Part shown: one piece after another, positions 23,488 to 38,061 of the stretch
How the letters are laid out: each line of letters opens with the position of its first letter
How positions within the stretch are numbered: position 1 is the stretch's first letter
Assembly (NCBI GenBank): GCA_935421135.1
Contig: OW285189.1
Coordinates: 11,491,072 to 11,555,071, forward strand
DNA: 64,000 bases
Direction: 5' to 3'
Source of the DNA: Bugulina stolonifera
Taxonomy: Eukaryota; Bryozoa; Gymnolaemata; Cheilostomatida; Bugulidae
Notes under the pieces: generated by a model
What the model saw: the letters and a program-made list of their open reading frames with translations, nothing else
Database searches by the model: none
What the model was told of the DNA's origin: nothing
Position numbers and translations under genes: made by a program

Positions 23488-26400
23488 ATGCAAAGTCAGA
23501 GAAGAGTCGCGAAACGAAGCATTCTTGGGACCAGAGTTTGTGCTCCTTGGAGTGATGGAAGATTCTATGGTGGAGTTGTACAGTCCATGACTGAGCAGCC
23601 AAATGGTCAGTTCATGTACAATGTACTTTTCGATGATGGCTATAGTAAGCTTTATTTCCATAAAGATGTCGTAGGACCAGGGTTCAACTCTACAGTTGGT
23701 CTGAATTTGAAACATGGGCAGAAGGTTTACATAACTCATCAAGGAAGAGAGGTTGTTGGAGCTGTTATTAAACAGAACAGAGCCATAAATGAAGTACTGA
23801 TAGAAATTGACTATGGTGATGGAGATTTTGGTGAAACAGTAAAGCGGCTAGATGAGGTCCGATTGATGGAGAGCAGAAAGTCTGCTAGACTAAATGGTGG
23901 CACATTGAATGAAAGAGAGACTCTTGTCGAACATTCACAAGACAGCCATCATATTGAAGTTCCAAGAAATAAAACCAAAAGCAGCAGGTATAATGTTAAC
24001 TTATATATTTATATTTTGTAAACCAAATGTAGGGCCCATCTATTATCAACACTCAGCAGCACTGTAAAATGGCATACAGCCCCTAGAGACCTAGACCAAT
24101 CGCAAAACTTGTCAAAGGGTTTGGTTTTCATTTTTATTCCATTCCAGTAACCATCAATATGCTATGCTAGGAGAAGTGGCAACATACATGTAGTTTTATA
24201 GCGTATTTAGGTGTTTCTCAAATCTCGTGAATTTGTGTCTCCAAGTTAATGTTTATATTGCCTGTATTCTGTTTGTAATAGTGTTTTATTTTTCATAAGC
24301 TTATAATTATGGTGTAGGCTAAGCCGTGGTATCCACGATTCTTCTGGATTGTATTATCACGTCAACCATCTCCTTAATCTGAGATAACTCTACCATATCC
24401 CTCCTGTCTCAATTCCTTGTTCTGTCATCTACATGTGATTGATTACATCACATGGTGCAATCATCTGGAACATCTGTTTTATCGTCCACCCTGCCTCCAG
24501 ATGTTTAATATTGTTTGACTTCTACAGTCGGCATTTGCCATTGTTTCATTTATTCTGTATTGTATTTCTGTAAAAGTATCAAAGTCGTGAACTGGCATAG
24601 CCTACCAGTGACTGATATTTATATGAATATGAGGCACAGACTACAGTTTCACTTCAGTGAGTCATACTGGAAAAATGGAAATTTCAACCATATCTTTTTA
24701 ATTCCATTTCACCATACACACTCAATATGATAAACATCAAGAGCAAAGTGCGCAGTCATCACAATACCGGCATGTTTTGGCATGTGTTAGTTAGGCAGGT
24801 AAAGACTGCAGTTTCCATAGATGCTTCCATTCCTAATGCTCTTTGTTTGTCTATGCCTATTCAGTTTTGGTGTTCAATTGATTAGTTCACTCTATTATGT
24901 TTGAATGGCTGGGCAAAAGCAAAGCCCTGTATAGAGGAATATTAGGTAAACAAGGATATTTATTATTATATTCCACCATGTAACCAAGGCTGAATCAGGC
25001 ATTTGTATACCAGTAGAGCTCATTGCATGGTCACAGGTGTCATAGTGCTATAAGCGTGCAGGTTTCAATATGCAGACGTCACAGAACTGGTTACCAACGG
25101 CACAGAACTTGTTACCGCCTTCTACATGTAGATACTGCTATTAGTACCATAGCAAGCCTCTCAGGCTCTTCTGTACAATGTTGGCATTTTGCCAAACTGT
25201 TGATTGACTCTGTTATGCTTAACTGACTGACTCCCATTTTCTCTTCAGTTACCATGTTAATTTGTTTATCAGAATACAGAGTTTGAGGCAGCTCAGCTGA
25301 TACTATGGGGAAATCTAATACACTGCATGGATATCCTCAAAGTTAGTCAACTTCCCCAAGTTATGTGTGTTATAATTGTCACTAATGTCCAATGTTATCT
25401 GGTTGCCATGACAACAGCTGCTGTCAAGTTTAATCTTGTTATCACCAGGCATAGCCTGTGTTATAATTCATACTAGAATGACTTCTTGCACTCAGACAAA
25501 GAAAGACACTCCAAATGCCTAGAGATTTAGTAGACTGCATGCTCACAGCCAGCCATTGAACATTTCTAGTGCTGTACAGTGAGATGTTTAGTACTGATAT
25601 CTTTTATATCAATATTATAACTACTTAGTATATTATATAAACTTGTTGTTATTATGAATCAAACAAACATATCTGGAGCCAGCATGGACTGACCAAGTGA
25701 TAGTCAGTCTTATCATGCCTACAGTTGATCATCTACTGTAGTTGACTTTATAATAAACATTTGACCTTTACAGCTGTTCATAATGTGTGTCTAAGTGCTG
25801 TTACATTGGCTAAGTACAGTGTACATAATATTATAATAATTACTTTACAGCTAGGCATTGTAGTAGATTGTAGGTTATAAAATGTAGCCCATAGTTAGCT
25901 CTTCTTTTAGGGCCCAAATTAGCATTCTTTCACTACATAACTAATTCTACTAACTACACTATTACTGTACATAAACCCAAAGTCATGATAAAGGACTAAC
26001 TAATCCCTATCAGTATGTGGGATAGTTGTGAATAGCCCTTCACTCACCATTGTTATATACAAGGATGTGGTGATGGCATCTACTGAAGTATTCCTATTAT
26101 TCCTGTGCTCAAACTCAAACATAAATCATAGTCTGTGGTGAGGTTGAGAGACAAAGAATTGTAGACATGCACCAAGTTACATTCACAAAATACTCTTGCC
26201 TTAGTTCCAAACCCTCAAAAATTGTATGTTGGTCGGGTGGCTGACAAATGTACTTCTTTTGATGATCATGGAAACAAGGTTACAAACACTCATTGAGTTC
26301 TGGTTGTGTTGCAGTCACTCTAACACAATGAATCTACTAAACTTTGGCATAGCCTCAGACTCCTACATTTATCTTGGCACCGGGTGGTATAACAATACAC

Positions 26401-29400
26401 ACTATACATTTACGGATTATATCAGCAAATGAAACATAATATTTACTTTGGTTTGATGTGTTCAAGAAAAAATATCTTGGCTACTTTTAGAAGACGCAAG
26501 TTTATCGGAGACATGATCACGGAGGAAGCGGAGAGTGGAGGGGAAAGTATGGGTATCGACTCTGACATGCAACTCGCTGCTATGGCCCTACAGAATCTGT
26601 CCTGTAGCCCTGCATCACCTCACTGTACAGGTAAGCTCAGGGGAGTTGATCACCAGTCTCAGTATTTATATCTAGTCAAAGGAGCTTAGTTATGTTTATG
26701 GAAAGTAGGAAGTTGATTTGGCTTCATCGCCCATCAGACGTGACTTTTGTTTATCAATTTTTTGTGCGTTCTGGAGACATTGCAATAGCATCTATCTAAA
26801 AGCCTGTTACTGTGGTATGACAAAGTATAAAAAAAACCTTTGAATTCATCGAAGATGTTGTTTTGAATAACTGTATGCTGGAATGGTAAGAGCCATTATA
26901 TACAGTCGACATACATTTTGCTAACACTGGTTTTAAAATAGGATTTGTGTCGCTAGAATCGGCCAAATGCATTTGTTTCTGAAACCAAATGCATACCTGT
27001 ACCTCAATGATAAGCGCTGACCCAGAGCCATTAGTTGGCTGTCCTCATTCAATTAGGCATTCAAAATTTGAGACTTGAGGGGCCCTATTACATATAACCC
27101 TTCTGGCAATCCTATGAGGATATACATGTACAATGTAAATTACATATATATTGGATATGTATATAATACATACAAGTCATGTACTAGGCTAAGCCTAAAA
27201 CTTACATGTAGGCTACAGCTGACAAAAGGAAATAGCCAAGTATCATAACACTATCCCTCTTGCTGTTGATTGGCAGTTGCAGTGTCCTCAGTGACACCTC
27301 ATACATACGAACATGGGGCTACTTGAACTGACTTGATTGGTTTCACATTATATTGTGAGATTACTAGTTGGGTATAGCTTATTAGTAACAATTCCTCCAG
27401 TTGGGTCAGCAAGCTGTTAGAGACAGAATTTTCACAATTTCCTCGTAAAAAAATATAACAATTTTGGTTATGTTATTGTGGATTATGGTGAAGGAAAGAT
27501 TTGAACCATGATGTTTGTCTTTGATAAGACCAAAGATGCCATTACCTTGAGTTGATATTACCAGATCCTCCATTGGGAAAGGCATGTGGTAGTTACTAGT
27601 TGATTATGAGGTGCCTAGAGCCAGAGCCATTGGCTCTGCCTAGAACTATTGGATAGAAGCAGTGCCAAGGTACTGCAGTTCTTATTATAGATTAGATGGC
27701 ATTGTTCCAACTCGGTTAAACAGGTCAATGTTGTTTTGATCACGTGACTTGGCTCACATGATGGATATCAATAAAGAACAGCTGATTAGCTCCCATGTCA
27801 GTATTTGAGTGGAATAGTCACTGCTCCGCTCAGTGAGTATTATCGACTTGCTGAACAGTTTGCACTTGGATTTATTGAGGATATAGGTTCTATAGCTATT
27901 TACCTCAGGTGGCAAATGATGGATTAATATTGATTCACTCAGTCACACTATTACTTCCAAATTTTACCTGTTCAACTTGCATTTGGTGGCCAGAATTTCA
28001 ACCAAGGAAGGACACAAATGTAACTTCAGGGAATGGTTTTGGTATGAATCTAGAATCCACTTCTCTACCTTTAAAAAAGTCACATGCCAGCTTTTGAACT
28101 CACAGTAGCCGATTGGCAAGGGTCTCGTGGGCAATGCAGAGCCCATGTGTAAACAGTGTCATAGTCCTGTTTATAGGTCAAGTTGTACCAAGGACTGAAT
28201 GCCAAAATCTAGTAACGTCAATGTCAGAGCTGTGGGCAGACTTTGTACTTTCACTCATGGGCTATACTTTGTATCGTGATCAGAGTTTCAATTGGTCTTG
28301 CCTGCTTCTCTTTTGTAACATTGATAGAATCTGGTGTAAAACTCATAAATCATTCCAAAGATCTGGTAATCACACGCCTAACCTACTCATACTCAGTTTG
28401 CACTTGATACTCACAATTGATTTTAAATAGTAGAATAAATTAAATTTTCTAGTTATAACCTATTATTAGTGCATCAATATTGATTTTTGTGATGGATGCC
28501 TTTCTTCTGATGTGGTAATTAGTAATGGTGTTACATTATGCAGTTGAAAGTCAAATTACTAGACTAGTGTAATTTTAGAGATCAAAAGCAACACAAGTAA
28601 GTCATGCTGGTTTCTTAGTATTTGATATTATTTTGGTATGTTAGGGTTTCATTTATTTATAATGTATTAAATAAATTTATTGTATAGGCCTACTAGGCTT
28701 ATAATTATGAGCAGTCTTGTACTTTTATCTTTTGAGAAGGTGGTTGTCAGTAGGCAATTGAATCTACATTACATTTAGTAGACTCAGTAACATGTTCTCT
28801 ATATTCTGTCCCACATCCTGCTTCCTGTTTCACCTCCTAATCTCATGCCGGTGAATCAGTGACGTTAGTCACTTAGGTCACAGTCTGTGTGCCGTGCTGT
28901 TATCAACACTTAGATTAGCATTACCTCCAGACTCCAGTGCCATAGCAAATACATGTGAGGGGTTCTTATAGGACAGGCCAAGTACAACTTAGAAAATTCA
29001 ACTGAAAAACCTTCATTCTCGATTTTCACATCAGTTATGAAACGGCCAGTTACTAACCGCAAATTGTGAACTGTCTATGTATCAGTTTGAATGACTATTA
29101 TTCTACTCAGTTCCATTTTCTCAGAAATACATGATAGCATGTATTCCGATTCTGGGGAATAACCACAACTATCTTAAATTCCTTCACTCACATGTATTAT
29201 ACTCTAACTAAAAGACTGATTACATTCATGTATAACACTCATCTTTGTTCTAGAAATAGATATAGGAGTAAGGGGCGTTATAGTTTGGATACCACCATCA
29301 TATTAGTAGTAATGAAGTTCTTTGCCTTTGACTTCAAACGTTTTCTAATGCTAATGTTGTGGATAATATCTCTAACCATCATTGTGCAATATTTCAGTAC

Positions 29401-32107
29401 CAGGACTGCAGTTGTCAAAGAGTCCACATTCTTGGGGTGATAGACAAGGCCTACGTTCATCACCCTCTCCACCAATCAACAGCCAGTACAGTGCATCTGC
29501 TCCAATAAATTGTTTCTTCGGTTCTGCTTCAACAGATGAAGGAATAGAGGTGGATGATACAATGTATCCAATGGATGATGTAGTTACATCAAAACGGCGA
29601 AAGGTAACTATGCTACCACAACGAGATAGCCTATCTGGTTGCTAGGCAGTGCCACACTTGATATACTGTATGTGTACCCACTTCAGCATCATTGCATTCC
29701 TCTTGTATAATTAATGTGTATGGCTGACAATGCTCATAAATTTCTCAGAAAGCCGCTAGTGCTTTGACTTACACTTCCGATCTACGTAACAATTTCCTTA
29801 ACGGCAGTTTACTGACCATGAATTCTGTAACTTTTTGATAGATAACTTAAGCTATACATTTGTGGCGGTGTAAGTGGATACCGGTCATGTGGCTGTACGG
29901 TGGCTGCTGTTAGTGTAGCTTTGATATGGGTGATTTGCCGGCTTCATTATTAGTCTTATCAGTGTATAGGGAGAAAGAGGGATATCTCTGTTGTCAAGAT
30001 ATACCAAACTTGAATAAATTACAAGCCCAACCATGACCTGCCACATACATGCGTAATTGGAAGCACGTGAACATTATGGACTGTGAAAAATAATATTATA
30101 TAATTATATTCTATGATAATGATAATGATGTATTGATCTTCTCGTTCTACATTTGGTGTCTCTCTCCAGCAGCTGAAGGTTCCTGGTACAGGTGGAACAG
30201 ATTATAGATATCATAGTTATGAAATAGAATATTATTTATTTTATGACATTATAATGTTCCTACTTGTTATTTGATTGATAGTTCTGTTCCTTTATTTGAT
30301 AGGGTGATGACATCAAGTGTACCTCTACTGTGCGCTACAAGTGTACGTGGAAAGGCTGTACTGTTGTAGAAGACGTGTGTAATAACATTGAGAAACACGT
30401 TCGAAACGCTCACCTGGGGTAAGTTGACAGTCCAGCTTCTGTGGTCAGTGATAGTTTAGAGTTTGCGTTTTGTTTTAGGGATACTCGTGATTTCTCCGGC
30501 ATAGTAGTTATGTACTTTTAAAATTGCATCTTCTGTGAACTAGTTTCAGCTGTAGCCATAACACTAGTTTTAGTTTAATTTGGTTGAATACAATATTGTT
30601 ATAATATGTTATGGCGTTGAATTGTTATGATTATAAGTAACCTTAGCGACGACGGCAGGAAAAGTTGGCAGAACAACGCATCCTGCTACTTATGGGCTAT
30701 ATGTTACTAACAAACGTTGTATTAATGTCTGACATATCATTACATATTGATGGAGTAATGTTTTTGTACTTTTAGACCAAGAGAAGACGATTTATCTGAC
30801 CATGAAGAAGACTTCTACTATGACGAAGTAGAGGAGACAGAGATGGACGAAATGACTGCCACAATGGAAGGTAATAAATTACTTCTGAAATATCTATTAG
30901 AAGGGAAAGACCTTAAACTTAGATAAGAGATATTATCCAGTTAAGTTATTAATCTACACCCTGTTCTATTCTTTCACATAGTTCAGCTGGGTAGGCTATA
31001 GATATTTTGGTAAAAAAACCTTTCCTGGTCCCTGTGTCAGTCAAAATCTTTCTGTTTGTTCTATCTCTCTCGGTGTTTGTCTTCCCTTGCTTTGTCTTTA
31101 AAATCTGATTGGTAGAACCACACAACTACAGAGTTTGTATCAATGTAATTTAACTACTACACTGTAGATAGTACAACAGCTACAAATCATTCATTGAAGT
31201 TGTCCTCACAATGTATAAAGTATACTCTTACTACAAGTGTGGATTGTATTACATGTACATGGCTCTGTAATTATTTTTAATTTTAGTGATGACGTGTGCT
31301 TCGCCTACTCAGTCGTCTCCCTTAAACCTCAGTCTACCTCGAAAAGTGGTCAAGGAGGAGATCAAGCTACCTTCTTCTGGCAAAGATCACGATTACAACA
31401 GGAAGGAGCTGTTACTTCTGCAACAGTTGGCTGAGCAGCGGTCACCTCCTATATCTATTCCAGGAGCTTTAACGATACACCAGAAGACTCCATCTCCCAG
31501 TGCCTACATTGTGCCTCAGGTAAGGCGACCATCTTTGTTCACAGGTGAAGTTCAACTTCATGAAATAATGGGAACAAAGCAGGAATCTTTATACATTGGT
31601 TTGTGTTGGTTCATGTGCACTCCAGAGTTTGCTTTTCCATAGCTCAGATGAGTTATTTATCCTTAGTTGCTATTTTGCGTACATTGTCTTATTTACATCG
31701 TCAAGTTGGAGTTACCTCCCTCTGGCATACCGTTTGTATTATGTCCATGCACCGTGCCTCTAACATGACCAATGTAGCTGTCTGTTCATCATACGGAAAA
31801 CTATTGGATGTATCAAATGCTTAGCATTGTAGTACATTAATATTTTGTGATGCAAAATTTATCACAGTTTTTGAATTTAAATTTGTTTTAGAATTCCCCA
31901 TACAGCAGGCAACACGTCTTCAAGACAGGAAGTCCATTGTCACCAACAACCGCTTCACCAAAACATAACATTGGTTCCGCAAGAAAAAGTCGGAGTGACA
32001 TCAAGAAGTGTCGAAAAGTGTATGGGATGGAGAACCGAGATAGGTGGTGTACACAGTGTAAATGGAAGAAAGCCTGCACTCGGTTTGTTCCAGAAACTTC
32101 TGCATAA
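23488..32107 (+). CDS. ZNF395/ZNF704: ZNF395/ZNF704 (GLUT4 enhancer factor) family transcription factor
   Basis: Seven coding exons: 23488-23987, 26491-26630, 29398-29603, 30303-30418, 30776-30870, 31287-31519 and 31892-32107. They give 501 residues with every junction in phase. The N-terminus (about 10-140, [18 protein letters not shown] onward) matches the conserved N-terminal domain of this family. Exon 2 has the family block [12 protein letters not shown]. Exon 4 encodes one C2H2 finger (YKCTWKGC ... HVRNAH), and exon 5 the conserved acidic [13 protein letters not shown]. The C-terminus carries the C-clamp ([19 protein letters not shown], then KKAC), which in vertebrate relatives contacts a GC-rich core beside the finger. 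This order is diagnostic for SLC2A4RG/ZNF395/ZNF704 and insect Glut4EF. Likely a nuclear sequence-specific regulator. I chose the ATG at 23488 because similarity begins there; an in-frame ATG at 23284 would add 68 residues with no family match. Introns 1 and 2 are the longest, 2.5 and 2.8 kb. Confidence 0.93.
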
Positions 32108-32933
32108 ACGGAATGATACAGAGAATGTTCTACAGATGATCAGGTTTAATTAATTTCGTACAACATTGCCATGTCTGTTCGTGCTAGAAAATTGCTTTAT
32201 CTATGCTGTCCATGTGCTACGTATTTCTTACAATGTTATTGGTCCTAAGAGAACCTCTTGTTTACTCGTATTACACATACATACAGTATTATATAAATTA
32301 TATAACTACATGTACATGTAGGGCCTACCTACTGTTTATTCTGGCCATATGATAATCACATTATAGCATATATATTTTATATACTGTAATTTATAATATA
32401 TATTCCAAAATATTTTTGTGTTATTCCTCTAGAACACATGGAAAACTCTTTGTGTTTGGAGTTCAAAATCTTCAATTTGTTATAGCAATATTCTTTTATA
32501 TACATTTTAGACTATTTTATTTTGCTATTTGTATATATATTATTGCATATAAGCCGTTTCTATCTCAGTAGTCATGTTAAGCAATATTATACCTTACTAA
32601 CTATATTATTATTTTGATAAAAAATGTTATTGGATATATAACGCAGTTGATGGGAGCAGAGCTCTTAATTCCAACTTTGCAAGTGACCATGTTGAATAAT
32701 TGAAGGCCATGTATGAAGAATTTTTGTACAGTTTGTAATACCAAAGCAGTAATATGGTATGGAGCTTCTTGTTAGCATTTGCTAATCAGTTCTGTAAATT
32801 TCAAACAGTGTTTGGGAAGATGACTGTTTCTTTACCAGTTATTGTCTGGTGTACATATTTTAACCACCTGGGTATTTTGTGCATAGCATTATTGCCATTG
32901 GTGCAATCTTTTATATCTTCATTTTTATACCTT

Positions 32934-32939
32934 TTTATT
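32934..32939 (-). terminator. Candidate polyadenylation signal of PDIA4
   Basis: AATAAA on the minus strand (TTTATT as written), about 250 bases after the PDIA4 stop codon. If both signals are used, the two convergent transcripts overlap at their ends. Confidence 0.4.
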
Positions 32940-32952
32940 ACATTAACAAAAT

Positions 32953-32958
32953 AATAAA
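32953..32958 (+). terminator. Candidate polyadenylation signal of the zinc-finger gene
   Basis: AATAAA, about 850 bases after the stop codon. Plausible but unproven. Confidence 0.4.
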
Positions 32959-33190
32959 CTACACCATACATAGTAAAATCATAAATTTTATGTCTATTTT
33001 CAATACTGGACGATTTCTTTAAAGAAAAAGATTATATAATGTGGAGTAACGGTATTACTACAACTACAATTCATGATAAATGTTGAATAGAACAAGGAGG
33101 GAGTAAAATGTGATCCTTGCCACAAAACGATAATATTGCATACAGTTTGCTGATTGGTTGGTTTGTTCGCCTTGGTTTGCTTCCAGATGA

Positions 33191-36100
33191 CTACAATTCA
33201 TCTTTGGCACTTTGCATCGATACTTCCGCATTTTCCTTGAGAAACTTCTTCAAATCCTCCAAATCTCGATTACCCTCGTATTTTTTAGGAGTTTTCTTAC
33301 CACTTGCAGTCGCTAAGTATATCGAGGGGTAACCTTGTATGTCAAATCCATCCGCTGCATCATTGGCAGTGGCGTCCATCTTGGCAAACACCAAATTCTT
33401 TTCTCCAGACAAAGATTTTGCTAGCTTCTTATATTCTGGCTCGAATTTCTTGCAGTGACCACACCAGGGTGCATAGAGCTCAATGAGCACGTCTTTAGTT
33501 GGATCCATAACGATCTCATGGAAGGTTCTTCCTGTGACAGTCAGGACAGGCTTCGTCTGTTTCTTGGGTGGAATCTGTGAACGGAGATGAGCTTTGGCCT
33601 TACCTTTCTTCACCTTCACAATGAACTCTTCAATCTGAAAGACAAGAGTGGTAGTAGTATTATGTATAACCACTGTAGCTACAGCTCTGTACCAGTGTGC
33701 TCGACTAGCAGCACAAGTCAACAAGTCATATTCTCTTGTTGCTCTACCTCACCTTTCGTTCTGAGGGTGTCATATGTATCAAGCTTTTATATATCAAATA
33801 TTGTCAAAAACTAAATAAAACCTCTCAATAGTCCACTGTGCAGTACAGCTTAGGATTCGAATTTCAGCCAGGTTATTTTCAGTTATGGAATCAAAACCTT
33901 GGCTATTCTTAAAATAAATGCCCCTGCATAAACAGCATAACCAAACCTCATATCATCCATGTATGTTTGTATTTTGAAAGCTAAACTATTCCAGAGTCTA
34001 GAACAAGAAATTCAAGTCATGTTCTAAAAATTTTTACTCTACCAGTGTTCATCCGATTCCTACTTTGATGTGATATAATCACCCACATAACATCCCATAG
34101 CTCTAATAGGTAGGTCCATAGGTAAACAGGAAGGAAGCACTTACCTCTTCATCATCCCATTCATCTAATTCCTCCATTGGGTACTTCTCACTGTGAACTC
34201 CATAACAGCCAAAACTAAAGTCGGATCCCGAGTCATCAAATCCAAATGCCTTCATATCATCGGCACTAGTTTCATCATCAGCCATTGCGAAATGAAAGTC
34301 ATGTCTATACCTATAATTCACAAATAAAAATAGTATTTTATATCCTAATATAAGTTGTGCATACAAATACGAAATGCAGGTAGAACGGTTAGATGCACAT
34401 CATAATTATGTTGTATGCAACTCTGTGCAAAACTGGGTAATTATCGGAGTTGTGATATCATGCATCAAGTGTAGATAACTCTAAAATACTCATGTTTAAT
34501 TTTATAGTCATTGGGATTTTATGCAAATAAAACCCTATGCAACGTGGCCAATGAGGGAAAAAAGTATACCAAAATCAGCTGCAACACCTAATTCCAGGGT
34601 GAATGAACATGTCGGTATATATACATACTACATACAACATTATGTGTACCGATACGATAATTCATTCACCATTACTCTATAAAAAATGTTGTCTGTACTC
34701 ACTTGTTAGCAATGGGGAGTAGTTTGTCCCTCCAGCTAGCTGTCATCTTTCTGTATTCATGAGTCCAGCTGACAGGGACAAAGAGTACACAGAGCGGTAG
34801 TCTATTATATCTGCTCTTTGTAGCTGAATTCTTTGTACCAATTAGTGGAGTCTCATGCTGGTCGATAAATCCCTACAACAACACAGACAATACCAATGAG
34901 CATTTGTTGACGTTCTCACCTGGAAGATCAAGTCTAAGAATAATGAAATTATTATCGTCATTCAGTTATATGGTTGACATGATACAGGCAATGCAAGAGA
35001 AATCACTCATGGTATTGAGCGATTGGGAGTCGTAGGGCCTCAAGTTTAAAGGGCCAGCTATCTTGGCTCATAATTTTTGTTTTACAACATATACATTGTA
35101 CGTACTTAGAGAATCAAAAGATAAAAAAATGGAAATACAACCAAGGACCTCTTCATGGCTATTCAATATTTACTCCCACTTATGCACACTACATATTGTT
35201 TTCAATTCGGACCATATCAAAGTCATAGAGTAGTTCACCTCTGCTCTGCAATTACACTACCAACAGCTGAGAAGAAGCAAGGCAGACATAGAACAACTAC
35301 ATAGTTCTATATATACATGTAGTCTTTGGAACCATTCTCTCTGAATTGAGGGCATAATAACTCTAAATCAGTGACACCTCTAAGAGAACGTATAGAAGTT
35401 GTTCATGTACAACATAAAAGGGAAACCAAACTAAACAGTCAGAGTGAAACCATACCAACACCATAGAACACTCACCAGAATTTCCCCACCCTCAGTTTTG
35501 TCTTCTAGCTCCAGAATATGGAATGGTTTATCATATTTGGTCACCATAAGCTCAGGGAGTATCACAACAACTGCCTCTTTGTTCATAACTCCATACCTAC
35601 ATGTATATACGAGTACATTACTTGGTAGGATTAATCATTTAATACGCTACACACAAATATTATAGTAGGACTGCATGTTCAATCTATAATATAATTAGTA
35701 AAACAATATTAACAATATAAAATAAAAATACAACATAATAATACAATATGTGATAAAACCTAAAATGGTGAGCTATGTACACTCTACATAACATGTCACA
35801 ACGTACATTGCATCTAGTTAGAACACTGCCTGAAAGGGACAAATTCGAAGTTGTCTACTCAGTGTTGCACATTATTACATTATGACAGTTACAAATCTCT
35901 GTATTGATTACAATAACACTTAATTAGATTTAGATCATTGTTATAGGTTGCAGGAGAAGCGACAGCTTCCCCATCTGTAACTCTGATGTTGAACTCTGGC
36001 TATGCTGAAATCATTTGAAATTACTGCCTATGTACATGTATATAAAGTACATTATGTTATACTCATATTATAGTAGTAAACGGAATCATGGCAGTGACTT

Positions 36101-38061
36101 ACTTCTTCCTAATGTCCTCACTTGTTGCATAGAAAAATGTATATTTCTCTCTAACTAGATTGCCTGCATTCTGGAACGTCTCGTAAGCATCGACTTCCTT
36201 TGAACTGAACATTCCCACAACAATTATGTCATCTACCAACATCCTGCAATATACACAGTATATCTCCACTACAATTTACGATATTGTATTTCAAATTCAA
36301 ACAAGATGAAGATATCTACGCATACATAGGGCCTACGACTTACCACCACTTACAGATCACATGCACATACACGTAGCCATTACCCACTGTCAGATATAGA
36401 TAATTGTAGCTAATTATTATTAAACTGCTACTAACTGGGATTTCAGCTCCTTCAAACTGGCAACAGATTGAGCGGCATCTCCTGACTGTTCAGCCATGTG
36501 GTTTACTATTCCATACTGATCTCTGGGTCCGCCATATGGAAAGGATTTAACCTTCACCTCTCCATCTTTGCCAGTTTTAGCACGGAACATGAACAATGTT
36601 GGATATCCAGTGACGTCGTACTTCTTTGCCAATGCCTCATTTTTAGTGGCATCCACCTAGAATGTTCATAGGCTATAACTTGAACTACTGACCAAAAAGT
36701 AAATATTGCAAAGGAGTTGATGGGTTTTTTCTATTTCATGAATAATATACTTCAACTATTCCATTAACTAAAGCTACTGCATTGATTTATCAGAGTGCCT
36801 GAAGATGCCTGGCACAATGCAATGACTATCATTTGATATTTGCACCAATAAACAGTTACCATTGTGACAGGAAAAACTACCTTCGCTAATCTGATTGGTG
36901 GGTCACTGAGTAGCAAGTCTTTGGCAGCCTTCTCATACTCTGGTGCCAGCTGTTTGCAGTGCCCACACCATGGAGCATAAAATTCCACCAAAGTCAATTC
37001 TCCTGATTTGGTAAATTCGTCAAACTCCTCTTCAGATGTCAAACTGACAACAGATTCTGGTGGAGGTTTGTAGTTGGGGTCTGATCTTGCTTTACAAAAT
37101 TCTACAATGCCATCTGCATCTCGATCACCATCGTATTCTTCAGGGGATCCATCACGGAAAAACTTGAGCGTAGGATAGCCACTAACTTCAAACCTAATGA
37201 CAAAAGTTGATAAAATTGGAACAATAAAAAAGCAAACCAGGAGTAAAAGGGTGGAGGAATCAATTTCCAAAAACAATTCTATATAATTATATCAGGGCCC
37301 GCCTACTATGTAACTAAACTTTCAGCAATAGTCACTTTCAGATATTCAACGCTCATAATGGCTACATACAGTTCAAAACTGGTAAGTCATAATTTGAGCA
37401 GCAATTATTAGGAGCTGAGCCGCTGCTGCCTATGCTTTCAGCAAGTATAGTATAGTATTATAATAGTATAATAATAGTATAATAATGATAGTACAGATAC
37501 AGAAATAATTATCAATAATCATGATGAAGGATAACAAACATTATGATTATAATAGAATTAATTTCATTAATATCATTAATTAATAATATTATAAATTATA
37601 ATTTAATATAATTGACATTAATCAACTCCTACAATTGAATGTTTATTTGATTTTACGCAAATTTAATTAAAATTACAAACAATTAAAAGGACCGAAGTGT
37701 AGGTCTACAGCAGAGTATCGAAAAATAAAATCAGAGAAAGTTCCTTGAAACTCATTGAGACCACACAACACAAGTCATACCTTTCCGCAAGTTTAGAGTT
37801 TTCTGTAGCATCCACTTTCACTAAACGAACAACTGGATCAGCTTGCAACAGTTCAGTAGCAGCCTTTGCATATTCGGGCTCCAGATTCTTACAATGACCA
37901 CACCAAGGTGCATAAAATTCTACCAAAACAAATTTGTTAGTCTTAATAAATTCTTCAAATGATTCGTCAGTTAATGCTACAACATCGCTATCCTCCTCAT
38001 CAGACTTGCAGGGTAAGGCACCTAACAGCACAGCTAGTAATAAAACGTATCTTAATAGCAT
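33191..38061 (-). CDS. PDIA4: Protein disulfide-isomerase A4 (ERp72)
   Basis: Eight exons on the minus strand: 38061-37781, 37193-36881, 36656-36436, 36243-36103, 35596-35476, 34872-34703, 34310-34145 and 33634-33191. They encode 618 residues, close to vertebrate ERp72. A signal peptide (about 1-18, [18 protein letters not shown]) precedes an acidic linker. Three thioredoxin domains carry the WCGHC active site, with CGHC at 54-57, 170-173 and 529-532. Between the second and third lie two redox-inactive thioredoxin-like domains (b and b', about 280-470) without CxxC. This a0-a-b-b'-a' order separates PDIA4 from PDIA1, PDIA3 and PDIA6. The protein ends in KDEL, the ER retrieval signal, whereas vertebrate ERp72 ends KEEL. 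It makes and rearranges disulfides in secretory proteins in the ER lumen. Exon 3 ends at CA/gttagt, chosen because it restores Gln and the frame. The neighbours show no functional link. Confidence 0.96.

Larger units (their letters stand above)
32108..33190. other. Convergent 3' region between the zinc-finger gene and PDIA4
   Basis: No coding sequence. It should hold both 3' UTRs. The candidate polyadenylation signals of the two genes lie about 20 bases apart near 32934-32958. Confidence 0.55.
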
